Assembly (NCBI RefSeq): GCF_001654855.1
Contig: NZ_LXEN01000074.1
Coordinates: 1-40,358, forward strand
DNA from: Proteus myxofaciens ATCC 19692
GTDB taxonomy: Bacteria; Pseudomonadota; Gammaproteobacteria; Enterobacterales; Enterobacteriaceae
DNA: 40,358 nucleotides
Direction of reading: 5' to 3'
Shown: positions 16,103 through 27,400 of the stretch, in pieces
Layout of the letters: every line of letters starts with the position of its first letter
Position numbering within the stretch: position 1 is the first letter of the stretch
The notes under the pieces: model-generated
The model's input: only the letters and a program-made list of their open reading frames with translations
What the model was told of the DNA's origin: nothing
Database searches by the model: none
Position numbers and translations under genes: made by a program

Positions 16103-17791
16103 GTGACATTACTCCCTATTTATTTTATTTCGGTATCATTAACTGCAACTGCGGCGCCCTCTTCAACACCTTCACCATCAACACAAGCTGCCTCAATTGA
16201 TGCCCGCGAACAACAGCGCCAAATAGAGCGTGAACGCGTACTACAGCAACAGAATACACCTATCGTTGATACCCGTATTGAGCAACCAGACCTATCGCTA
16301 CCCGATTATCCACAACATGAAAAACCGTGCTTTACTATCACAACTATTCGACTTGATGGTGAGTCTGCCAGCGATTTTCAATGGGCACTCAATGCAGTGA
16401 ATGATGCTAAAGGACTATGTTTGGGAAGCCAGGGGATCTTATTGGCTCTCAATAAAGTGCAAAATGCCATTTTAGAAAAAGGCTATGTAACCACCCGAGT
16501 GATGGCACAAGAGCAAGATTTGAATCAAGGCGAGCTTGTGCTTACTTTACAACCTGGACGCATTAACGCTATTCGCTTTGAGGAAGGTGTTTCATGGCGT
16601 GGTCGTTTATGGAATGCTATCCCTACTTCTTCGGGTAAGATACTGAATCTTCGAGACATTGAGCAAGGGTTAGAAAACTTTAAACGCGTACCTAATGTCA
16701 CAGCCGATATACGCATTGAGCCAGGCCCAGTTGATGGTACCAGTGATTTAGTCGTCAGTTGGCAAGAAAAACGCCCTATTCGATTAAGCTTAGGTCTTGA
16801 TGACAGTGGTTCAAAAAGTACTGGCCGTTATTTAGGCTCTGCAACGCTGGCTATTGATGCCCCTTTTGCGCAAAACGATCTGTTTTATGCCAACATGAGC
16901 AAAGATCTATTTGATAAAGGCCCTTTTGGTAATCGCTCTTACACATTGAATTATTTTATTCCTATCGGAAACTGGGGTTTTACCGCCAATTACAATAAAT
17001 ACAATTATCATCAAAATATTCCTAATGCGAATGAAATCCTGCGTTATAGCGGTAAGAGTGATACTGCACAGTTAACGGTGTCACGACTTCTCTTTCGTAA
17101 TCAAATACATAAAACTACCCTCAATTTACGTACCTACCGAAAAACAGCCAGTAACACGGTCAATGATATTGATATTGAGCAACAACGCCGTCGTACTGCG
17201 GGATGGGAAATCGGTGTTAATCAACGCAGTTTCTTAGGCAATGCCACGCTAGATGCCAATATCAATTGGCGAAGAGGAACAGGGGCTTATGGTGCATTAC
17301 GCGCGCCTGAAGAAGCAACTCATAGTGGTAGTGCTCGCGTTGGTATTTGGCTCGGTGATGTGAGTTTTAATCAACCTTTCACATTGGGTGAACAGCCTTG
17401 GCGTTGGAATAGCGTCTTACGCGGTCAATGGTCTCAACATGCCTTAACACCTCAAGAGCGCATGTCTATCGGAGGTCGTTATACCGTTCGCGGTTTTGAC
17501 GGTGAGCAAGTGCTTTCAGGAGAAAAAGGCCTGTTATGGCGCAATGAACTGGCATGGAATGCCTTCTCTAAAGGGCAAGAGCTCTATTTAGCTGCTGACT
17601 ATGGGCGTGTTGAAGGCCAAAGTACTAAATACCTTGTTGGACATCAACTTGCTGGCACGGCTCTTGGTTTAAGAGGCGCCATTTTATCGCGTTTCAGTTA
17701 CGACCTGTTTGTCGGTGTCCCGCTGTATAAACCGAAAAAATTCGACACATCAGGAGTCAGCGCTGGGTTTAGCGTCAATCTCGAAATTTAA
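16103..17791 (+). CDS. Two-partner secretion outer-membrane transporter TpsB (CdiB/ShlB type)
   Basis: An Omp85-superfamily barrel that exports the large TpsA partner across the outer membrane; 562 residues from the GTG at 16103. After the (damaged) signal peptide comes a Gln/Arg-rich segment (AREQQRQIERERVLQQQ, about 34-50), the plug helix region. A POTRA domain at about 75-155 follows, with the usual Cys pair (KPCFTI and KGLCLG), then a second POTRA-like part and a 16-strand barrel. The conserved loop-6 motif is seen as YTVRGFDGE near 455-463. The last residue is Ile, not the more common Phe. It is 67 bases upstream of tpsA in the same direction. An in-frame TGA upstream suggests that the gene is damaged at its 5' end. 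Confidence 0.85.
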   Translation: MTLLPIYFISVSLTATAAPSSTPSPSTQAASIDAREQQRQIERERVLQQQNTPIVDTRIEQPDLSLPDYPQHEKPCFTITTIRLDGESASDFQWALNAVNDAKGLCLGSQGILLALNKVQNAILEKGYVTTRVMAQEQDLNQGELVLTLQPGRINAIRFEEGVSWRGRLWNAIPTSSGKILNLRDIEQGLENFKRVPNVTADIRIEPGPVDGTSDLVVSWQEKRPIRLSLGLDDSGSKSTGRYLGSATLAIDAPFAQNDLFYANMSKDLFDKGPFGNRSYTLNYFIPIGNWGFTANYNKYNYHQNIPNANEILRYSGKSDTAQLTVSRLLFRNQIHKTTLNLRTYRKTASNTVNDIDIEQQRRRTAGWEIGVNQRSFLGNATLDANINWRRGTGAYGALRAPEEATHSGSARVGIWLGDVSFNQPFTLGEQPWRWNSVLRGQWSQHALTPQERMSIGGRYTVRGFDGEQVLSGEKGLLWRNELAWNAFSKGQELYLAADYGRVEGQSTKYLVGHQLAGTALGLRGAILSRFSYDLFVGVPLYKPKKFDTSGVSAGFSVNLEI

Positions 17792-17858
17792 TGCATGAGA
17801 TCGCGGATCACTATTTTGTATTACCCGTGTTTGTACTGTTTTTTGAAGGAATGTCATT

Positions 17859-18410
17859 ATGAACAAGCATTGTTATCGTTTGATTTTCAGCCGCACTCAT
17901 GGGGAGTTACGTGTTGTCTCTGAACTGGCTAAAAGTTGTAGCACGGAGTCAGGTCAAACACGCGGTACTCATAGCAACCGTCTTTGGGTAACGCTACGTA
18001 AAACATCACTACTGCTTTGGCTTGCCTTATGGGGAAGTTCTGCTCTAGCAAGCAATATCATTGCCGATAACAATGCACCTAATAATCAGCGACCTGAAGT
18101 GATTAATACACAAAATGGTCTGCCTCAAGTCAATATTGCAGCGCCAAATGAATCCGGCTTATCTCATAACCAATATAAACAATTTGATGTCGATAATCGG
18201 GGCGCTATTCTCAATAATTCCGCGGTAATGACCAACACACAAACAGCAGGGATTATCCAAGGTAACCCAAATCTTGACCCTAACAAAGCCCCTGCTCGTG
18301 TCATTTTAAATGAAATTAACAGCAATAACCCAAGTCAAATCAAAGGATTTCTTGAAGTTGCAGGGGGTAAAGCACAAGTGGTTGTGGCACCATTAATGCA
18401 GGACGAATGA
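17859..18410 (+). pseudogene. TpsA/CdiA N-terminal fragment: signal peptide and first part of the TPS domain
   Basis: Begins with an extended signal peptide: MNKHCYRLIFSRTHGELRVV (the ESPR block seen in TpsA proteins), then a second basic and hydrophobic part with cleavage likely after ALA64. From about residue 80 it is the TPS (haemagglutination-activity) domain recognised by TpsB: SGLSHNQYKQFDVD, NSAVMTNTQTAGIIQGNP and NPSQIKGFLEVAGGKAQVVVA. The frame then shifts and stops at 18410. The expected NPNGI and NGCG.INA block is missing or out of frame. AAGGAATG precedes the ATG. It is the 5' part of the gene whose body begins at 18407. Confidence 0.88.
18380..18389 (+). repeat. Deletion scar in the TPS domain (GGTTGTGGCA)
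   Basis: The ten bases GGTTGTGGCA serve at once as the end of VVVA in the upstream frame and, shifted, as the GCG of the expected NGCGTINAGRMTLTTG block in the downstream frame. A TpsA would have both copies, about 34 bases apart. Deletion between them leaves one copy and a frameshift, which is what is seen. Confidence 0.65.
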
Positions 18411-21400
18411 CACTCACCACAGGTAAACCTCAATTTAATCAAGATGGTAGCCTTGCTGGATATCAAATCGAGCGTGGTGTTATTCGTGTTGAAGGCGGTG
18501 GATTGAATGCAGATAGCCGCCACGATACCCAATATGTTGATTTACTCGCCAGAGCCGTTGATATCAATGCAGGTGTGTGGGCAAAAGAAAAAATTGAGGT
18601 TGTTGCTGGTCGCAATCACGTCAACACACAAAATAAAGCCACCTCACTCGCGAATAAAAACAATGACGTTAAACCTGAATTTGCCATTGATATGGGACAA
18701 ATGGGTGGAATGTATAGCGGTTATATCCACATGGTAGGAACCGAACAAGGGGTTGGTGTTCGCAACCAAGGTGGGCACTTACAAGCGGATAAAACCTTAA
18801 CCGTTAGTAGTAATGGTAAACTGAGTTGGGGAACGGCATCACAAGAAGCCTCAACTCAAGCAGGGAACGATATCCAGCTCATCGCAAAAGATGCACTTGA
18901 GCACCAAGGCAAATTACACAGTGGTGGCACAGTAAACGTTGAAAGCCAAACAAGCTCAGTGAGCAATCATGGCACGCTTGCTGCGTTGAAAGATGTCAAT
19001 ATCAACGCGAAAGGTGATATTCAAAACCAAGGCAACATACTCGCAGGCAGTGATAATAAAAGTCAGATTATCAACAATGCGAATATCACCTTAAGCAGTG
19101 ACAGTAAAATTAATTCCCGTGGCACATTATTAAGTAAACAAAATGTCACAGCCACAGGTAAATCGCTAGATCTCAGCCAAACACAGATAGCCGCATCAAA
19201 CTTAGCGTTAACCGCTAAACAAGGGGATATTGCACTCTCACAAGGGAAAATTGACGCTAAAGACATCAAACTCAACAGTGCACGCGATATTCACGCAGAA
19301 CAAATCCAAGTCAAAGCCAAACAATGGGTAGTTAGTGCTGATAACCTATTGACACAAAAAGGAACATGGGTACAAACAGGACAAACAGAAAGTCAATTTA
19401 CCCTTGCAGGTCAACTAAATAACCAAGATGGTGCCATTGAAGCTAATAGCCTCAAACTTAATGTAGACGCATTGAATAATCAAAAAGGTCGACTCGTTGC
19501 TTTAGGCAATACCCAACAAAATTGGCAAGTCAACAATACCCTTAATAATCAACAAGGTGAAATTGGCACAAATGGCGATTTAAGCATCGCAGCGAATACG
19601 ATTGATAACCAATCTGGCACAATTAAAAGCCAAACCAAACTCGCCTTGAATGCTAACGAAAACATCAACAATAGTGCAGGTAACCTTGTCGCAGGAAATT
19701 TAGTTAACCTGCAAGCAGATAAATCGTTGAATAATCAATCTGGTACAATCAATAGCCAACAAGTGACAGTAACAACAGGCAACCTCAATAATACATTGGG
19801 TAAACTTATCAGCCAAACCACATTAGGGATTGTCGCTCGCCAGCAAGTGAATAACGCAAACGGATTTATTGGTTCAGGTGATAAATTAACATTAACGGCT
19901 CAAGATGTTGTTAATAATCAACAAGGTACATTACAAAGTGATACTCAACTCGCCGTTAATGCACAACGCATAGATAATCAAAGCGGAAAAATATTATCTA
20001 GTGAGCAACTTGCACTTGATGTGACTACCGATCTTGATAACCAAAGTGGGACGCTTTATAGCAAAGATATTGCGCTGAATACAAACAACATTAAAAATCA
20101 GCAAGGTCAAATTGTTGGTGACAATACCGTTGATATCAAAGCCCAAGGTGCCTTAGATAATACAAACGGAAAAGTGATTACCAATGAGATATTAACGGCA
20201 TCTATCGGTCAGCAACTCACCAACCAAACAGGTTTACTGCAAAGTAGCAAACAAGCCTCTATTACTGCAAAATCACTGGATAACCGTGACGGTCAAGTGT
20301 TATCGGGTAACCGCCTCGATATTACAACTGACACACAAATTGACAATGCAAAAGGCGAAATCAGTAGCCAAAACGTCAATATCGATACCGCACAACTGGA
20401 TAACCAATCAGGCAAGGTGATTGCCACTCAAGATCTTGCACTTAATAGTACAAAAAATGTGAATAATCAGGCCGGATTATTAGAAGCAAGCCATCAATTA
20501 ACTCTTGAGACACAAGGTGATATTAATAATCAAAAAGGCACGCTTCAAGCAGGAAAACAGACCTATCTTACCGCAAACAATATCGATAATACTCAAGGTC
20601 AGTTGTTATCAGGTAGTCAGCTCACCTTAAATACACAAAATGATCTCAATAATCGCCAAGGCAAAGTCAGCGCTGGTAAAGCATTAAAGTGGCAAGGTAA
20701 TCACTTCGATAATACCGCGGGCTTGCTACAAAGTGGTGGCACATTAGATCTCACGGGTGAGTACGTTAGTAATCAGCAAAAAGGCCAAATACAGAGCCAA
20801 GATATACTTTCGTTGATACTGAGTGGTGATCTTAATAACCAAACAGGTCTATTAACCAGCCAACACGATACCGCAATCCACGCAAATAATCTTAATAATG
20901 CACAAGGTACACTGAATGCCTTGGGGCAATTAACAATCACCGGTGCACAGGTTATTGATAATCTAAAAGGCCGTATTTTTAGCCAGCAGAATCAAACTCT
21001 ACAAGCTAACTCAATTCTAAATGCACAAGGGTGGATTGGTAGCTTAGGAAATTGGCAGGCCACCAGCCAATCATTCAATAATCAATCGGGTGAAATCCAA
21101 AGCCAAAAAGAAGCGACATTAACCGCCAATACGCTGGATAATCAGCAAGGTACATTACAAACTGGCGATTCATTGTTATTATTGGTGGGCAAAGAACTCA
21201 ACAATACACAAGGTAAAATTAGCGCCAACCAAAACCTCACCGCAACAGGACAATCCATCAGAAACCGACAAGGACAATTACTTTCTGGTGGCACATTCAA
21301 GCTTAGCGCATCGAATGTGGATAACTCACAAGGCGGTTTACTTTATAGCCAAAAACAACAGTTTTTATCGATTGAAAATGCATTGAATAATGCCAAAGGT

Positions 21401-24400
21401 AAATTGCAAAGTGGTGAAAATCTCACGCTTACGAGCAAAACGTTAGACAATACGTCTGGTAAAATCGAAAGCCAACAAGCACTTAAACTGACAAGTGACG
21501 AGCTGATTGATAATACATCAGGGTCAATTCTCAGTAATCAAAGCCAACAACTAGAAACTAAAACCTTTAAAAACCAGAAAGGAACGGTGAGTACCCTCGG
21601 CGAGCTCGCCCTGAATGCATCGCAACTCGATAATCACACAGGTACCCTCATTAGCCAACAAGCGGGCACTTACAACATTGCTCAGTTGGATAATACACAA
21701 GGAAAAATTCACAGCGGTGATTCCTTGTCATTAACGGCATCAAAAATCCAAAATCAACAAGGACAACTGGTTTCCACCAAAGCGCTGAAACTGATTGCTC
21801 TCACACTCGATAATAAAAATCACGGTATTTTAAGTAGCCAAAGCCATTTAAATTTATTGCTCGATACATTAGATAACCGTGAAGAGGGTCTTGTTCATGG
21901 TAGTGCACAAACAACCCTTGCTATCAAAAATATTGAGAACACCCAAGGTAGATTACAAAGCAACGGTAATTTAACGTTTACGGGTGTAAATAGCCTAAAT
22001 AATCAGTCAGGACATGTATTAGCTAACGGGGATATTGCTCTTAATACCGATAATGCATCATCATCGGCTAAGCTCGACTTGCTCAACCAAAAAGGGACGA
22101 TGCAAAGTGGCTCCACACTCACTATCAATACCCAGTCCATTAATAATCAAAGTGGCACAATCAAAAGCCAGAAAGCCCTTTCGTTAACGGCTGCGCAAGA
22201 CTACATTCATCGAGCCGGAGATACGCTAACCAGTAACCAATCCGTGACAATGAACATCACAGGTACATTAACCAATTTAACCGACTGGTTATTACCGAGT
22301 GATTTCACGCTATCGAGTCAACATCTGAATAATCAAGGTTCTCTGGTGAGCAAATCGATGAATATCACGACAGGTCAACTGGATAACATCGATAGATTAG
22401 AAGCCGATAAGATGACCCTTAATGTGGATGGTTTAGATAACCGTGCCACATTAATGGGCGATGATATTCGCATCAATGCAAAAACCATTGATAATCATGG
22501 GGAAAAAGCCGTCATTGCGGCATCTAAACAGATCGATCTGCAGACAAAAGAAACATTAACTAACCGTGGTCAAGCGCTGATTTACAGCGGTGATAACCTG
22601 GCACTGACAAGTGATAATCTGATTGAAAACAACGCCAGTTATATTGAAGCTGACGGTAATATGTCCATTAAAGCACGTCAGCTAAATAACTTACGTGAAG
22701 GGCTAAAAATCGAGCGGGAAGCGGAAAAAAGTGATTATCATTGGCATCGCTACAGTTATAACTGGCGTTCTTATGGCTCAGATGTCAATACTGATAAAAC
22801 AACCATCGCACCAACAACACAAAAATTAATGTTTAATAATGAGCTAGATGCCTCTAACAATCCTTATGGAACAATTTTAGAGATTGATGCAAAGAATAAA
22901 CGAGCACAAGTACGTGTTAAAAATACTGATGGTGAATTAACGGATGTCTGGATTAATTATTTAGCATTAATACCTAACGATGATAATAGCTATGCAATGA
23001 CGTTCTATGAAACGCGTGGCTGGCGTCAAAGTCAACCGCCAACTCCTTATCACAATACGGTTTGGCGTGAACATAATAAAGGATATATTGAACAATGGGA
23101 TCCAGAAGTACACCTTGATCTTGCTAATATCCCTTATGTTTCAGACTACAACAATTTACGCGAGCGTTCAGCTGAAGGAACTATTACACGTGATAAACTG
23201 ATCACCGAAGGTACGGGTGCCCGAATTCTGTCTGGTAAAAATATGGTATTGAATATTACGGATGTATTATTCAATGATGCGAGTACCATCACCTCAGCGG
23301 GTGATCTTTCTCAACAAGGAAATGGAAAAGTTGAGAATACGGGATATTCAGTCAATGAACATCGGCAAGGAAAGCTCTTCGATCATTATGATAGAAATAC
23401 CCGTCATTGGTATCCTAGCTTTGAGGATGACGAAACTATCGCATTAACCACCATTGATGGCATTATTTCTGGTAATGGCAATGTCTCGATTAACAGCGCC
23501 AATATCACTAATACAACGGTCAATGCGGCACAAATTACCACACTAGAAGCCGCTATCAATGCCGCAAAAGCTGAACGAGCTGAATGGGAACGTAACCCAC
23601 TAGCATTCGATATTAAAGATGTTAATACTCAAGATATCGATACCTCACTCACAACGCATGATAAATCGACACTCAATTCAATTGAAGGTGAATCACCAGT
23701 CAATCGCCCACGACTTCCTGCGGAACTGGCACTCACAGAGAAACAACACGTCGGTGATGTCGCCACATCTATCCCTAATAACGGCTTATTCCGTCAACAT
23801 TTAACCCCTGATAGTCCGTTTTTAGTGGTTACAGACTCACGATTTACTGACCGAAATAAATTCATTAGCAGTGACTACTTACTTGATAGAGTTGGATATG
23901 ACCCCGCTCAAGTCCATAAACGCTTAGGAGATGGTTTCTATGAGCAACGACTCGTTCGTGAACAAGTTTTAGCGCTCACTGGTCGCCCTTCTCTGCGTGA
24001 AGAAGATGCCATGGCGCAATATGAACACTTAATGAATAACGGTATCAACGTTGCGGATGCCTTTAACTTACGCCCAGGCGTGGCCTTAACGCCTGAACAA
24101 ATCGCTGCACTACAACAAGATATTGTGTGGCTGGTCAGTGAAACGGTTGAGACACCACAAGGTCCTCAAACAGTATGGGTACCCAAAGTTTATTTAGCTA
24201 ACACTACTCTCAGCCTCACACAACAAGGGGCGATGATCAGCGGTAAGACTCTAAACTTATCCGCTAACAGCATTGATAATGCAGGAAACCTATTAGCTGA
24301 AAAAGGTCTTGAAGTCGATGCAAAACAGTTTATGCATGGTGGTGGTGATATCAAAGCGGATACCATCAATATCCAAGCCGATAACCTAACATTAAGCACT

Positions 24401-27400
24401 AACTTACAAGATGCTTTGCGCCAAGCGACAATGAGTGCCACAGATATCACTTTAAGTGGACATGACGTGCAATTACAAGGCGCGAAACTAGATGCAACCC
24501 GTGATATCAAACTCAACGCACGCGATAATTTATCTATCACAGCAGTAAAAAGCACTCATGTGGGTGATATTGATGTGATTGCAGGTGCCATGGGAGATCG
24601 CAGAAGCATCGTTGATAACTCCACAGATAACCTTGCTCATGTCAGTGGAGAATGGCAACTCGCCCAAGGCAGTGAATTGAATGCAGGGGGAAATCTCAGC
24701 CTCAACGCAGGTCAAAATATCAATGTAAAAGGCAGCCAAGCTAAAGCCGATGGCACTCTGGATATGAACGCCGGTGGCGATATCAATATTTTAGCGGATA
24801 AAACCACCAATAAAACGCAACTTGATGCACAAGGCAAAGGTTCTTCTGTTAGCAATTATCGTGAAGAAGATCGCTTAGTACTCAGCACGCTCAGTGGCGA
24901 TAAAGGTGTCTCGCTCAATGCGGGTAACAACTTAGTGGCAGAAGGTGCTCAAGTTGATAGTCAATCCGGTAAAATTAACGTCTCAGCGCAAGATGTCACG
25001 ATCACAGCGGCAACTCAAGACACTTATGCTTTAGATAACGAACAAACTCACAAAGGGCGTAGTAAAGGCTCGCGTGTCGATGAAACTTCATCTCATGACG
25101 TCGTGGGTAGCACATTCAGCGGGCAACATGGCGTCGATATTACGGCACGTGATAAAGATATCACCGTCACAGGCAGTGCAATTCACAGTGAAAAAGGCGA
25201 AATCACCTTAGATGCCAAACAGAATGTGACGCTCAATACCGCTACCGAAGAACACAAAAAATACGTCGAAGAACAACGTAGTAGTAAAGGCTTCTTAAGC
25301 GCCAGCAATGAGCACTCCATCCAAAACGATGAAACCACACGAGAAAAAGGCAGCCTACTCAGTGGCGAAAAAGTCACCGTTACCGCTGGCAACGAACTCA
25401 CCGTCAAAGGCTCCTCCGTGGTTGCTGAGAATGATGTCACCTTAACCGCTGGTAATAATGTCAATATCACCGCTGCCACCGAAACCGACTCACATTATCT
25501 CCTCGAAGAGAAGAAAAAAAGCGGCTTACTCAGCAGTGGGGGCATTGGCTTTAGTCTCGGTAAACAATCTTCTCGCCATGAAGTGGATGAAAAAGGCACT
25601 ACCCAAAGCCAAAGTGTTAGCACGGTAGGAAGTACACAAGGGAACGTCAATATCACCGCCGGTAACAAACTGCATGTAGGGGGTGCTGATTTAATTGCTC
25701 AAAAAGATATCAACCTCACGGGTGATAGCGTACAAATCGACCCCGGTTATGATGAACGTACCCGTACTGAAACCTTTGAAACTAAACAAAGTGGCTTAAC
25801 GGTAGCCTTATCAGGCAGTGCGGGAAGTGCTCTTAATACCGCAGTGAGTACAGCACAACAAGCCCGTAAAGAAAGCGACGGTCGTTTAAATGCCTTGCAA
25901 AATACCAAGTCCATATTATCAGGGGCACAAGCATTACAAGCCGTTGAATTGGATGGACTTAAAACGGATGCCGCCAATGCATACAATACCGCAAATAACC
26001 TTAAACCGGGTGATGAAGGCTACCAAAAAGGTGCCACCAATACCGTCGGCGTTAATGTGTCTTACGGTAGCCAATCGTCGAAAAGTGAAACCCATTCTAA
26101 TAGCCGTCAGTCTCAAGGGAACACCGTAAACGCAGGTCAAAATCTGTCAATTACTGCAACCGGTAGAAACAAAGACACCAATAAAGACAGTGGCAATATC
26201 TCCGTTGTCGGCAGTGAGCTTAAAGCCGGTCACGATATGTCACTTTCGGCAACACAAGATATCAATCTGGTCTCTGCCCAAAATACCCAGCAAACCACCG
26301 GCAAAAACAGCAGTAAAGGCGGCAGTATTGGCGTTGGGCTGACCGCGGGCGAAGGTGGCGTAGGGATTAATATCTCAGCCAGCGCTAACCAAGGTAAAGG
26401 TCATGAAAATAGCGATGGTCTCACTCACACCGAAACCACACTAGACGCGGGCCATAAACTCACCTTAAACAGTGGGCAAGATACCACCCTCAAAGGGGCA
26501 CAGGTCAGTGGCGAGCAAGTCACAGCTAATGTCGGTCGTGACCTCACCTTACAAAGCCAGCAAGATAGCGACCACTATGATGCAAAACAACAGAATGTGA
26601 GCGTCGGGGCTGGCTATACCGTGGGTGGAACGCCCACTATCAGTCTCAGTGCGAGCAAAGATAAACTGCACAGCAATTACGACAGTGTCAAAGAACAAAC
26701 GGGGATTTTTGCGGGCAAAGGTGGCTTTGATGTCAATGTCAAAGAGCACACCCAGCTTGAGGGTGCCGTCATTGCCTCTACTGCAGATAAAGACAAAAAT
26801 ACCCTCGATACTGGCACCCTTGGCTGGCGCGATATCCACAATAAAGCCGAATTTGAAACGGCTCACAGTGGGGGGACTCTCAGTACTGGTGGGCCAATTG
26901 GCGACCAACTACTGACTAATGCGGCTGGCGGATTACTCTCTAATGCCAATAACAGTGGCAATGCCGAAGGCACCACCCAATCTGCCGTCAGTGAAGGCAC
27001 CCTTATCGTTCGTAATAAGGATAAACAGCAACAGGATGTTAACGAACTCAACCGCGATACTGACCATGCCAACGACGGCAGTATCAACCCGATATTCGAT
27101 AAAGAAAAAGAGCAAAACCGCTTAAAACAATCCCAATTGATTGGCGAAATCGGCAATCAGGCCATGGATATTCTTCGTACTGAAGGCGAAATTGCCGGAT
27201 ATAAAGCCCAAAAAGACCCTGATGCGTTAGCTCTCGCCAAACAACAGTTAGAAGCGGATGGTAAAGCCCCAACTGAAAACGCCATTAAAGAGCGCGCTTA
27301 CAACAACGCCATGGCTCAATATGGCACGGGTAGCGATGTTCAAAAAGCCGCCCAAGCTGTCACCGGTTTACTTCAAGGGTTAGCCGGTGATAACTTAGCG

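Noticed and set aside
19400-22700. Regular spacing of similar sequence, as in a CRISPR array
   Set aside because: It is the roughly 60-bp coding period of FHA repeats in one open frame; the units are degenerate and translate to LDNQQG-type motifs.
24190-27270. Several long open frames antisense to cdiA
   Set aside because: They are shadow frames of a GC-richer repeat gene, with no ribosome sites, and low-complexity Ser/Leu/Ala translations.
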